Made by a program: the position numbers and the translations under genes. From positions 1 through 16,593 of the forward strand of contig CAYYMI010000048.1 of NCBI GenBank assembly GCA_964472905.1: a stretch of DNA of 16,593 nt, read 5' to 3'. Shown in pieces: positions 1-6,123 of the stretch. This DNA is from Hellea sp964472905. Its GTDB lineage: Bacteria; Pseudomonadota; Alphaproteobacteria; Caulobacterales; Maricaulaceae. The notes under the pieces are model-generated. The model saw only the letters and a list, made by a program, of their open reading frames with translations, was not told the origin of the DNA and ran no database searches. Each line of letters begins with the position of its first letter. The stretch's first letter is position 1.

Positions 1-1085
1 AAGTCTTGTTCTTTTCTCCGCTGCCTATTTCCAACATATTTCAGGTGTGGATTAATTATCGGCTTCAATTTATCGAGAACACTCTGATCAAAATTTACAC
101 TCTGCTTTGTAAAGCCAGAATTTAATTTAACGTCTAATGTTCCATTAAAAGAGATCTCACCCCGAAGACGATTATATCTATTGTGCTTTTTCCAAAGTCC
201 GAAAGTCTCACCTGAAGAAAGCTCTCTATTATTTCGAAAAACAGAAAACCCTTGGGATGCAAGACCAATACCTCGGTTTTTATTTATTTGTTCCCCAAAA
301 TCATTAAGCTCAAATATTCTTACCTCAATAAACTCCCCGTCAACAGTAATGTTTTCTTTCACCAGTAAATTAGGTTCATTATCGTGAATCGGGTCAATCG
401 CTTCCACACGATTACCATTCATAAAAACATTCACATTAGAGTTTTCATCATTTGAAATAAATTTTCGATAGGTTTGCGCTATTGTTGTTGAAAGGTTTTT
501 TTCAGTCGCACTAAGTAAAACCCATTTCCATCGGTCAATTTTTCTTAATGAAACATAAGTCCCAGACTTTGCTTCCGAACCACACTTTTCTTGCAACAGA
601 GTTACAAACTTAGTTTTGTCTAACCCAACAATTTCTTCACATGTTACCGCAAATTTATTCTTTTGAGCAATTTCTTCCAAGTCATAGACTACTTGAAATA
701 GTTTTCCATCTTTCAACGAGGCCACATGTAACCGTAAACCCACACTCATGCTGGCGGTAGTTAAACCCATCCCGTACCAACCTAATTCTGTGGAATTGTC
801 TTTTTCGGTATCAGACCCTAATTTGATGGCTTCAACTAACGTTTTTTTATCCATGCCAACGCCATCGTCCCATATAGATATGGTTTGGATATTTTTAGCG
901 CTCTCTGCTTTCACAACAACATGAATATTAGTTGCTTGGGCATCAATACTATTATCAAGAATATCACAAATCGCTGAAGAACTTGAATAATCAAGTTGGC
1001 GCAAGGCTTGTATTAGTTTTTTAGGGTTAGGAGGGATTTCAAAGGTATTTTCAGGCGCTTTGCCGCCTTGTTTTTGGGTAGTCAT
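1..1085 (-). CDS. GHKL (MORC/MutL-like) ATPase, 3' end cut off by the window edge
   Basis: The minus frame is open from an ATG at 1085 to base 1 (361 codons, no stop), so the C-terminus lies outside the window. A GAGGA ribosome site precedes the ATG. Seen in the translation: an N box D41-x3-N45 (DILDNSIDA), a G1 box DDGVGMD at 73-79, a glycine loop GWYGMGL at 102-108, the closing strand GTYVSL at 175-180, then an S5-like part with NG at 223-224 and DP at 231-232, and a GFSVFRNNREL segment further on. These are the ATP-binding motifs of GHKL ATPases (HATPase_c_3, as in MutL, Hsp90 and MORC). Known: prokaryotic MORC-like ATPases often sit in restriction-type islands beside a Z1-domain helicase, a cytosine methylase and Vsr-type nucleases. 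Inferred: this may be the first gene of such a set continuing to the left. The stretch is AT-rich (33-37% GC in two sampled 60-base lines, against 57% in one line near 3200), which suggests acquisition by transfer. A chaperone or other GHKL protein is less likely. Confidence 0.85.
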   Translation of the reverse strand, partial: MTTQKQGGKAPENTFEIPPNPKKLIQALRQLDYSSSSAICDILDNSIDAQATNIHVVVKAESAKNIQTISIWDDGVGMDKKTLVEAIKLGSDTEKDNSTELGWYGMGLTTASMSVGLRLHVASLKDGKLFQVVYDLEEIAQKNKFAVTCEEIVGLDKTKFVTLLQEKCGSEAKSGTYVSLRKIDRWKWVLLSATEKNLSTTIAQTYRKFISNDENSNVNVFMNGNRVEAIDPIHDNEPNLLVKENITVDGEFIEVRIFELNDFGEQINKNRGIGLASQGFSVFRNNRELSSGETFGLWKKHNRYNRLRGEISFNGTLDVKLNSGFTKQSVNFDQSVLDKLKPIINPHLKYVGNRQRRKEQD

Positions 1086-1271
1086 ATAAACATTCCTCAA
1101 TTGAGTTAACTAAGAATGCAAACTCGACTCTTCAGTCATGCAGACAGCTTAAATCGCTAAGGAACGAATGTGTGCGCGGAACCAAGATGACTCGATTTTG
1201 CTCTTCTAGCTTAAGCAGTTGATTTGGATTTTTCAATAGCTCAAAACAACTTTCTAAACCAACACCTCATC

Positions 1272-1302
1272 ATGGATTACCCGATCAAGTCGGGTAATGA
1301 CG
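1272..1302 (+). repeat. Dispersed palindromic repeat, copy 1
   Basis: The unit reads ATGGATTACC ... GGTAATGACG. It forms a perfect 9-bp hairpin, ATTACCCGA (1276-1284) with TCGGGTAAT (1290-1298), around a 5-base loop TCAAG. Related elements in direct and inverted orientation follow within 250 bases, which marks it as a REP-like intergenic repeat. Confidence 0.8.
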
Positions 1303-1336
1303 AAATATAAGAGACGATACAGGCCCCTAACACATC

Positions 1337-1367
1337 CGTCATTACCGCGCCTGACGCGGTAATCCAT
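1337..1367 (-). repeat. Dispersed palindromic repeat, copy 2 (inverted)
   Basis: Read on the minus strand this is ATGGATTACCGCG, a five-base loop, then CGCGGTAATGACG: the same design as copy 1. The 9-bp stem is 1341-1349 with 1355-1363. The inner stem bases differ from copy 1 (CCGCG in place of CCCGA) but pairing is kept on both sides, so the structure is conserved by compensatory change. Confidence 0.8.
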
Positions 1368-1389
1368 GATACGGCTTTATCATTAAACT

Positions 1390-1442
1390 ATGGATTACTC
1401 TGTGCATTTTGCTTAGCAAATTGCACTCATCGGGTCATGACG
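1390..1442 (+). repeat. Dispersed palindromic repeat, copy 3, with inner insertion
   Basis: It begins ATGGATTAC (1390-1398) and ends GGGTCATGACG (1432-1442) like copy 1, but the centre is replaced by a longer imperfect palindrome, GTGCATTTTGC (1402-1412) with GCAAATTGCAC (1416-1426). It is a diverged or composite copy. Confidence 0.55.
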
Positions 1443-1477
1443 AAGGCCCGAAGACGAATTAGAAATCTTCCATTCCC

Positions 1478-1514
1478 GTCATTGCCCTACTTGATACGGC
1501 GATACGGCAATCCA
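1478..1514 (-). repeat. Dispersed palindromic repeat, copy 4 (inverted)
   Basis: Read on the minus strand it starts ATGGATTGCCGTATC and ends GGGCAATGACG, matching the outer parts of copy 1 with G/C changes in both stem arms. One side carries a duplicated 8-mer GATACGGC, giving a longer centre than copies 1 and 2. Confidence 0.6.
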
Positions 1515-1636
1515 TCTCCCGATAGCAACCATACGCAACCATGGTATTAATTGAGAGTCCTCATGGTGGATGACGTCGTGCATTTTTACTACGAAAATTA
1601 CACTAACACGTCTTGTCATGACGGCTTGGTGGGGCC

Positions 1637-2161
1637 CTACCCACATTCTCCTTTATACAGCACCGTAAAGCCTTGCGCCCCCGCCACGCAGCTATTGCTA
1701 AAACTGCGCCGCTCGGGCGGGCAAGGCGCTGTGACGCATTGCACCTGTTTCTGCGCGCAAACGGGGTCATAAATCCTCGGGCAAGCGATCTGCTCTCCCT
1801 CTGGCAGCGGAGGGGTGGGCCACGGCGTCCATGGTTTTTGAGGATTTGAAGGGTGAGGCGTTTGGGGATGTGACGGTTGGGCGTGAACAGGGATACACTT
1901 AGCCCCGCTTTGGGTGTCCACACAGCGGCTATTTTGCGCGCATAGCGTGACCGCGCAGGTGGGCCGCTGCGGCATGCACTGAGGGCCTTGGGGCGTATCA
2001 AGGCAGTGTCCGGCGCAGCGCATAATGGAACAGCCAATCGCTTGCCCGCTATTATTAAATTGGGCGGCGGCGGGGGTAGCAAAGACAAAGAGAGCCATAA
2101 CCAACAGGCTCAAAACCCCTATCACAAGCGCGGTACATCCATATCTCAAGACCATGACCAT
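1637..2161 (-). CDS. Secreted cysteine-rich protein with FOLN-like modules and a Kazal-type domain
   Basis: A protein of 174 residues. An AAGGAG site lies 7 bases before the ATG at 2161. Residues 1-33 form a signal peptide: a long hydrophobic core ending in ATPAAA-Q. The mature part has 14 cysteines. Two four-cysteine modules follow each other: C44-x4-C49-x3-C53-x8-C62 and C69-x4-C74-x5-C80-x8-C89. The second spacing closely matches the FOLN hairpin of follistatin-type proteins. A proline-rich linker (about 93-121) leads to a six-cysteine domain (C127, C135, C142, C147, C158, C173) with the Kazal signatures YDPVCA and SNSCVAGAQG...GEC. Known: Kazal domains are tight serine-protease inhibitors. 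Inferred: an exported protease inhibitor, perhaps against the cell's own or foreign proteases. A frame on the same strand covering 1603-2088 is a shadow. The two-module reading of the N-terminal half is less certain than the Kazal call. Confidence 0.75.
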   Translation of the reverse strand: MVMVLRYGCTALVIGVLSLLVMALFVFATPAAAQFNNSGQAIGCSIMRCAGHCLDTPQGPQCMPQRPTCAVTLCAQNSRCVDTQSGAKCIPVHAQPSHPQTPHPSNPQKPWTPWPTPPLPEGEQIACPRIYDPVCAQKQVQCVTAPCPPERRSFSNSCVAGAQGFTVLYKGECG

Positions 2162-2313
2162 CCTCTTACTCCTTTTGGGGGAGATGAATGGGGTGTATCA
2201 CGAAAGCTTTGGAGTGCCCATAAGCAGACACAGTTCGGCGTGCCTTCCGTCATGGCAAGACGCGGGCATGACAAGATGTTAGAAAAATCCGGTGACTAAA
2301 CTCTAAATCATGG

Positions 2314-2433
2314 AACCCCTCACCCCCCTCCGCGTTTTTTTAAAACGCTTTGGTACCCTCTCCCTATGGGAGAGGGATTAACCTTCTTCCTTCTCCCTAA
2401 GGGAGAAGGTGCTCGAAGAGCGGATGAGGGGTT
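2314..2433. repeat. Compound double-hairpin intergenic repeat
   Basis: Outer inverted arms AACCCCTCA (2314-2322) and TGAGGGGTT (2425-2433) enclose two perfect 9-bp hairpins. These are CCCTCTCCC-tat-GGGAGAGGG (2356-2376) and CCTTCTCCC-taa-GGGAGAAGG (2389-2409). The nested layout is typical of dispersed proteobacterial intergenic repeats and not of a single terminator. No gene lies within it. Confidence 0.7.
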
Positions 2434-3021
2434 TAGATTTCTCAGTATAAAAAAATAAAAAACTTAATCCTCACAAACTCAGGCGGCCTTATATTCAAAT
2501 CGTTGAAACACGGGATATGCGCCCTGTCATCGGCTGACGAGCTTTGCTCTGAGCCTTGGCTTTGCGTTTATCTTGGTGTGGAGACGTACATATGTTTTCG
2601 TATTCTGGGACAGGTAAGAAATTGTTACTTACTGGAATATGAGACGGTGAGACTGAGCATCGGGGTGAAACGATTCCGACTGTGCCGGGTCTTTATGGCG
2701 GGGCCTGACCACCGCGTTTAGCGAGTATTGAAATCGACTCGTGTACGGACGTGACTGTGGGAATGCGACGAGGCCGCCATACAAAAATCATCGCCGCGAG
2801 AGTAGCCTTTCGTAAAACACTTAAAACTTTTGGTATTCCATCGGGATGCCGCTCTCGCGGGCTGTCCAACACTTTTAGTGTCCCGGTCAGTCACATATTC
2901 GAAATTGATTTATCAATTTCGAACGCGTTCCTTCCTCGCCTCTTGTATGGGGCGCGCTAAATAGGAAGGGAAATATTCCGCCCCGCTTTTGTCGGGGTTG
3001 GCGCACGTTACCCCCTGCCCG
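2434..3021. other. Gene-free stretch with an interrupted minus-strand frame; possible structured RNA or gene remnant
   Basis: No intact gene could be supported. On the minus strand, the frame from 2909 down to the TGA at 2442 (156 codons) is broken only by three TAA codons (2718-2720, 2625-2627, 2568-2570). Its product is rich in Ser and Arg and is not recognised. The plus strand shows local pairing, for example GTAAG/CTTAC around 2612-2632 and CCGCGAGAG (about 2794) with CTCTCGCGG (about 2852). Two plus-strand frames (2503-2721 and 2751-2960) lack ribosome sites and known motifs. Either a decayed gene or an unrecognised RNA would fit; nothing matched tmRNA, RNase P, SRP or 6S RNA by eye. Confidence 0.4.
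2898..2923. repeat. Perfect 26-bp palindrome
   Basis: TTCGAAATTGAT (2898-2909) is followed directly by two bases and its exact reverse complement ATCAATTTCGAA (2912-2923). The short centre disfavours an RNA hairpin terminator, and no T run follows. A binding site for a dimeric protein, or the end of an element, is possible. Confidence 0.6.
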
Positions 3022-3591
3022 CTAGTTGGATTGCGAGGCTCGGAGCGCCGCGAGATCATCAACATCGGTGAGCGTGCGCAACACCGCGACATCGCCAAGC
3101 CGCGCGCGCATATCGGCTAGGGTATACTCGCTTGACCAGCGCACACCGTCAAAGGTTGTGGGCGGTAGAGGCCCGCGCGCGCCCATAAGCCAGAAGCCGC
3201 CATCGGAAGCCGGGCCAAAGACAGCAGGGTAAGATTTCAACGCTTTGAACGCGCTCGCAATATCCTTGACATCCACTTGGGGGCAATCCGTGCCGATCAC
3301 GACGGTAAGGCCTGTACCAGCAAACACTTGCGCGAGTTTGGGCGAGAGCGAGCCAGAGACTTGGGCGCGCTGTTCATGGCCCGCCCATTCGGGAACATGG
3401 CCCAACATAAGCGGCGGGGTAACCATAAGCACCGTGTCCCAGCGCGGATCTTGTGTACCCCTGATAACGCCGCTCATCATACGGCGGTAAATGCGCTTAG
3501 CATGGGTGACGCCGATATCGGCGGCCAGACGCGTTTTGGCGCGGCCCATAATCGGCGCTTTGGCCATGATATAAAGGGTCGGTCGGATCAT
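3022..3591 (-). CDS. TIGR04282-type (DUF2064, CofC-like) glycosyltransferase-fold protein
   Basis: Taken from the ATG at 3591 the protein has 189 residues and opens with the family signature M9-A-K-A-P-x-x-G-x-x-K-T-R-L (9-22). Farther on are GTDCP and GPASDGGFWLMG, the metal/nucleotide motifs of DUF2064 (TIGR04282, 'rSAM/selenodomain-associated transferase 1'). The frame is open farther upstream, but that part overlaps the preceding gene and looks like translation of another frame. The gene starts 7 bases after the stop of the glycosyltransferase gene, so the two are one operon. The biochemical substrate of this family is not settled. The usual pair is often near selenium, arsenic or radical-SAM genes; none is visible here. 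Confidence 0.85.
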   Translation of the reverse strand: MIRPTLYIMAKAPIMGRAKTRLAADIGVTHAKRIYRRMMSGVIRGTQDPRWDTVLMVTPPLMLGHVPEWAGHEQRAQVSGSLSPKLAQVFAGTGLTVVIGTDCPQVDVKDIASAFKALKSYPAVFGPASDGGFWLMGARGPLPPTTFDGVRWSSEYTLADMRARLGDVAVLRTLTDVDDLAALRASQSN

Positions 3592-3598
3592 CTCTGGC

Positions 3599-4291
3599 TC
3601 ATGTGTCGTAGGCTTTCGCAAGGGCCTCAATACTCTCGCCGCGGCGATAGGCCTTGAGCAGCGCGAGGTTCTCATGGCCTTTGGTCCAGATGCCTTTGGC
3701 CTCATAGCGGGAAATATCTACCAGCATTGCTCCGCCTTGCAGAAAGCCTGTGAGGGGGCGTAATTTGGTGCGGCCCAATTTGGCTTTGATCGCGTCGACA
3801 ATAGCGACATCTTCGAAGAGGGATTGTTTGGGGTATCCACCAACCGCGTCATAGGCCTCGCGCGAGATGAGCAGGCCTTGGTCACCATAAGGCAGGCCCC
3901 ACCATTGGCAGCGCATGATAACGCCAAATTCCATAATGCGCGGCCATAATCCGCGCGCATTGGCGCGGTATCTGAAATAACCCACACTATCCGGATGGCG
4001 TTTGATATGACGTGCGGCCAGAGCGCGCCAATTCTGCGGCAGTTGATTATCGGCATGGACAAAGAGCAGCCAGTCGGCCTCGCCTGCCCATGTGGCGCCG
4101 AGCGCCAGCTGTTGCCCGCGTCCTTTCGCGCCCGCCGCAATGATGGCTCCGTGCCGCAGCGCGCAGGCGACGGTATCATCCGCAGAGCCGCAATCGGAGA
4201 CGACGATACGGTCAACTTGGCCCGAGAGCTGTCGCAGGACAGTATCGAGCGGGGTGCTCGCATTATAGGTCGGTATGACAGCGCAAATCAT
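3599..4291 (-). CDS. Family 2 glycosyltransferase, TIGR04283 type
   Basis: A protein of 230 residues from the ATG at 4291. A longer frame reaches a TTG at 4327, but the GT-A fold begins right at MICAVIPTYN, so the inner ATG is preferred. Visible GT2 features are the opening IPTYN (6-10), the nucleotide-binding D33 in VVSDCGSADDT, the metal-binding H79-A-D81 in LLFVHADNQLP, and FEDV in the C-terminal half. The HAD motif and length fit TIGR04283 ('rSAM/selenodomain-associated transferase 2'), the usual partner of the gene that follows. The protein is soluble, with no clear membrane span. It probably transfers a sugar to an unknown acceptor; the substrate cannot be read from sequence. It is the first gene of a two-gene operon that begins just after a terminator. 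Confidence 0.85.
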   Translation of the reverse strand: MICAVIPTYNASTPLDTVLRQLSGQVDRIVVSDCGSADDTVACALRHGAIIAAGAKGRGQQLALGATWAGEADWLLFVHADNQLPQNWRALAARHIKRHPDSVGYFRYRANARGLWPRIMEFGVIMRCQWWGLPYGDQGLLISREAYDAVGGYPKQSLFEDVAIVDAIKAKLGRTKLRPLTGFLQGGAMLVDISRYEAKGIWTKGHENLALLKAYRRGESIEALAKAYDT

Positions 4292-4325
4292 GGGAGGCCT
4301 TAAACAGCGCCAAGGCCAAGGAGGC

Positions 4326-4355
4326 AATAAAAAACCCGACCTTAAGGCCGGGTTT
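4326..4355 (-). terminator. Rho-independent terminator after the 4401-4778 gene
   Basis: On the minus strand the stem AAACCCGG... closes with CCGGGTTT: AAACCCG at 4332-4338 pairs with CGGGTTT at 4349-4355 and an inner CC/GG pairs around TTAA. A T-rich tail TTTTTTATT follows. It lies 45 bases past the stop of the small secreted protein and just before the glycosyltransferase start. Confidence 0.8.
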
Positions 4356-4400
4356 CTAAAAACAATTTTGTGATTAGTTTATTTCGTGAAGCGAAATGAA

Positions 4401-4778
4401 CTAGTTGCTCTCATCCGTGAGTTCAACAGTAACGGGCGTTTCCGTGATCTCTACAGAGACAGGGTCTGTCAATTCAACAGGCTGCTCAACAACTGGCTTA
4501 GGCGGAGCCGCAACCAATGTGATTTTACAGAACACGCCGTTATTAAGAACATCGCCTGCACAGCTATTCACGCCGAGCTGCTGCCCGTCATAAGCTTCAT
4601 TATCGCGATACTCTTCGGGGCGGATTTGAACGAGGCAGACTGTTGCGCCTTGAACGTTAAAGATTTCGCCGCCTTCATATTCACAATCGGCTGCAGATGA
4701 AACTTGCGCAAATGCTGGCGCAGCAAATGCGGCGACAGTTAAAGCGGCGGCTGTTGCCACTAAACGTAATTTTGCCAT
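4401..4778 (-). CDS. Small secreted four-cysteine protein of unknown function
   Basis: A protein of 125 residues from the ATG at 4778, preceded by GGAG 8 bases upstream. A TTG twelve bases earlier is in frame but has no ribosome site. Residues 1-25 are a clear signal peptide (MAKLRLVATAAAL...APAFAQ). The mature protein has four cysteines (in DCEYEGG, TVCLV, NSCAG and FCKI), enough for two disulphides. A threonine/valine/glutamate-rich tail with repeated PVEL/SVEI/TVEL motifs ends the protein. No known family was recognised. It is monocistronic: it has its own terminator and diverges from rnhB. A periplasmic or extracellular location is inferred from the signal peptide and cysteines. Confidence 0.75.
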   Translation of the reverse strand: MAKLRLVATAAALTVAAFAAPAFAQVSSAADCEYEGGEIFNVQGATVCLVQIRPEEYRDNEAYDGQQLGVNSCAGDVLNNGVFCKITLVAAPPKPVVEQPVELTDPVSVEITETPVTVELTDESN

Positions 4779-4878
4779 GGGGTACTCCAAAAAATATTTA
4801 AAGGCCTTTTATCAGACCTTTTTTGCCCTAAAAAGCCCTAATCACAGAAAAAATGCAGGATTCGGGCCAAAATTAATT

Positions 4879-5481
4879 ATGCCAAAAAGCACACCCGATT
4901 TTTCCTTTGAGCGCCAATGCTGCGGCCCTGTCTGCGGCGTCGATGAAGCCGGGAGAGGACCTTTGGCCGGACCTGTTGTGGCCGCGGCCGTCATTTTGGC
5001 ACCCGATAAAATACCGGAAGGTTTAAATGACAGTAAGATATTGTCGGAAATAAGACGTGAACTGTTACTGAACGACATCATGGAATCGGCAGAAATCGGC
5101 ATTGGAATCGCAGAACCCGAAGAAATTGACCGTGCCAATATTTTAGGCGCTAGCCTAATCGCGATGCGCCGCGCCGTTTTGGCTCTGCCTTGTCTGCCCG
5201 AAAAAGCCTTGATTGACGGCAATAAACTGCCTGATCTACCGTGTGAGGCTGAATATGTTATCAAAGGCGACGGACGTAGCCTCTCCATTGCCGCCGCCTC
5301 TATTGTGGCCAAAGTCACGCGCGACCGTCTTATGGTAGACGCCGATAGGCGCTATCCTGGCTATCATTTTGCCCAGCATAAAGGCTATGCCACCGAGCTT
5401 CACCGCAGCCAACTTAAACGGCTTGGTCCTTGCCCACTACATCGACGTAGTTTCGCGCCTGTGAAAATTTTATGCGTGTAA
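4879..5481 (+). CDS. rnhB: Ribonuclease HII
   Basis: RNase HII cleaves RNA in RNA/DNA hybrids, including single ribonucleotides misinserted in DNA. The product has 200 residues from the ATG at 4879. The frame is open back to 4777, but that part overlaps the start of the divergent gene and does not look like family sequence. Motifs: GVDEAGRGPLAGPV with the metal ligands D22 and E23, LIDGNK with D113, KGDGRS with D131, then SIAAASIVAKVTRDR and HKGYAT. All four DEDD catalytic residues are present and the length is typical. No good ribosome site precedes 4879, so the start is less sure than the identity. The stop is one base from the stop of the convergent TetR gene. Confidence 0.95.
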   Translation: MPKSTPDFSFERQCCGPVCGVDEAGRGPLAGPVVAAAVILAPDKIPEGLNDSKILSEIRRELLLNDIMESAEIGIGIAEPEEIDRANILGASLIAMRRAVLALPCLPEKALIDGNKLPDLPCEAEYVIKGDGRSLSIAAASIVAKVTRDRLMVDADRRYPGYHFAQHKGYATELHRSQLKRLGPCPLHRRSFAPVKILCV

Positions 5482-5482
5482 T

Positions 5483-6121
5483 TTAAGATTTGTCAGACAC
5501 AAAGTCTTTCAAGAGCGCGGCATAGCCTTCGCCATGCGCCCAATAAGGCGTGATCTGTATCAGGGTCATAAACACGCCTTGGTCTATGAGGGATTTAGGC
5601 GGCGCCGTGCCAAAGCGCAGATCATGATATTGAAGCCAGAAGGTAAAATGCTGCGCGAGACGGCCAGCTAGGGCAGCCTTCTCGCCTTCATCAAAAGATA
5701 GATGCCCTTCGCTTTCAAGAGCCGACAATAAAGAAAACCACGTCTGTTCTTTTAAGGCTAATATTCTAGAAAAGCGATTTCGCAGGGAAGGTATTCTCTC
5801 AATCAATTCTGATTGATTTTTATAGAAAAACCTAAAGTCAAAAATCTCTTCAAAGATGATATATAGATAAACCCAATTATCTTCCATCTTCAGAGGCTCA
5901 CGAACCGGGGAGGATAAAACCTGACGGATTTCGTCTTCAAAATCTGCAAAGAGCTGGACGATAATTTCGTCCTTGCCTTTATAATGATAATAAAGATTGC
6001 CAGGACTGATGCCTATAACCGAAGCAATATCAACGGCGCTCACGGCGCTCTCGCCTTCATTGTTAAAAAGACCTAAGGCCGTTTTTAAAATTTTCTCTTT
6101 GGTTTTTGACCGAGATGCCAC
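5483..6121 (-). CDS. phaD: TetR-family regulator, PhaD-like
   Basis: A protein of 212 residues starting with GTG at 6121, two bases after the TAG of the phasin gene, so translation is probably coupled. Residues 5-50 form a TetR helix-turn-helix: KEKILKTALGLFNNEG, then VDIASVIGISPGNLYYHYKGKDEI, with the recognition helix around GISPGNLYYHYK. The C-terminal ligand part is helical and rich in Phe, Tyr and Trp (EEIFDFRFFYKNQSELI). Known: in Pseudomonas, PhaD is a TetR regulator encoded just downstream of the synthase and depolymerase genes. It activates pha promoters in response to a metabolite of the pathway. Position, size and the genes around it match. Inferred: it controls this locus. The symbol rests on context; the sequence alone says only TetR. 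Confidence 0.75.
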   Translation of the reverse strand: MASRSKTKEKILKTALGLFNNEGESAVSAVDIASVIGISPGNLYYHYKGKDEIIVQLFADFEDEIRQVLSSPVREPLKMEDNWVYLYIIFEEIFDFRFFYKNQSELIERIPSLRNRFSRILALKEQTWFSLLSALESEGHLSFDEGEKAALAGRLAQHFTFWLQYHDLRFGTAPPKSLIDQGVFMTLIQITPYWAHGEGYAALLKDFVSDKS

Positions 6122-6123
6122 GG

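Larger units (their letters stand above)
1086..1636. other. Gene-free stretch holding dispersed palindromic repeats
   Basis: No coding frame with a ribosome site or recognisable product is visible on either strand. The first part (about 1086-1260) must hold the promoter of the ATPase gene, but no clear -35/-10 pair could be picked out. The part from 1272 to 1514 consists largely of four copies of a palindromic repeat, listed separately. The stretch appears to be the boundary between the AT-rich ATPase gene and the chromosomal backbone. Confidence 0.7.

Noticed and set aside
181..387. Short plus-strand frame near the left end
   Set aside because: It is antisense to the ATPase gene, whose frame is open over the full 1085 bases with conserved motifs.
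1603..2088. Minus-strand frame of 161 codons overlapping the Kazal-type gene
   Set aside because: The other frame has a signal peptide, a ribosome site and ordered cysteines; this one is Arg/Pro-rich with none of these.
2655..2700. String GGGGTGAAACGATTCCGACTG resembling part of a cobalamin riboswitch
   Set aside because: The remaining conserved B12-box elements are missing, and no cobalamin gene lies downstream on the plus strand.
2503..2960. Two short plus-strand frames (2503-2721, 2751-2960)
   Set aside because: No ribosome sites, no signal or domain patterns, and unusual composition; treated as part of an unexplained gene-free stretch.
2434..3021. Possible tmRNA, RNase P, SRP or 6S RNA gene
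   Set aside because: None of the hallmark sequences was found (tag-coding ANDN codons, GAGGAAAGTCCGG, the SRP tetraloop helix, the 6S bubble).
3718..4263. Minus-strand frame of 181 codons inside the glycosyltransferase gene
   Set aside because: The overlapping frame has the GT2 motifs; this one has no family features and no ribosome site.
4800..4824. Hairpin AAAGGCC/GACCTTT with six T on the plus strand
   Set aside because: No plus-strand gene lies upstream to be terminated; it falls in the divergent promoter region, and the stem is short with a wobble. Left uncalled.
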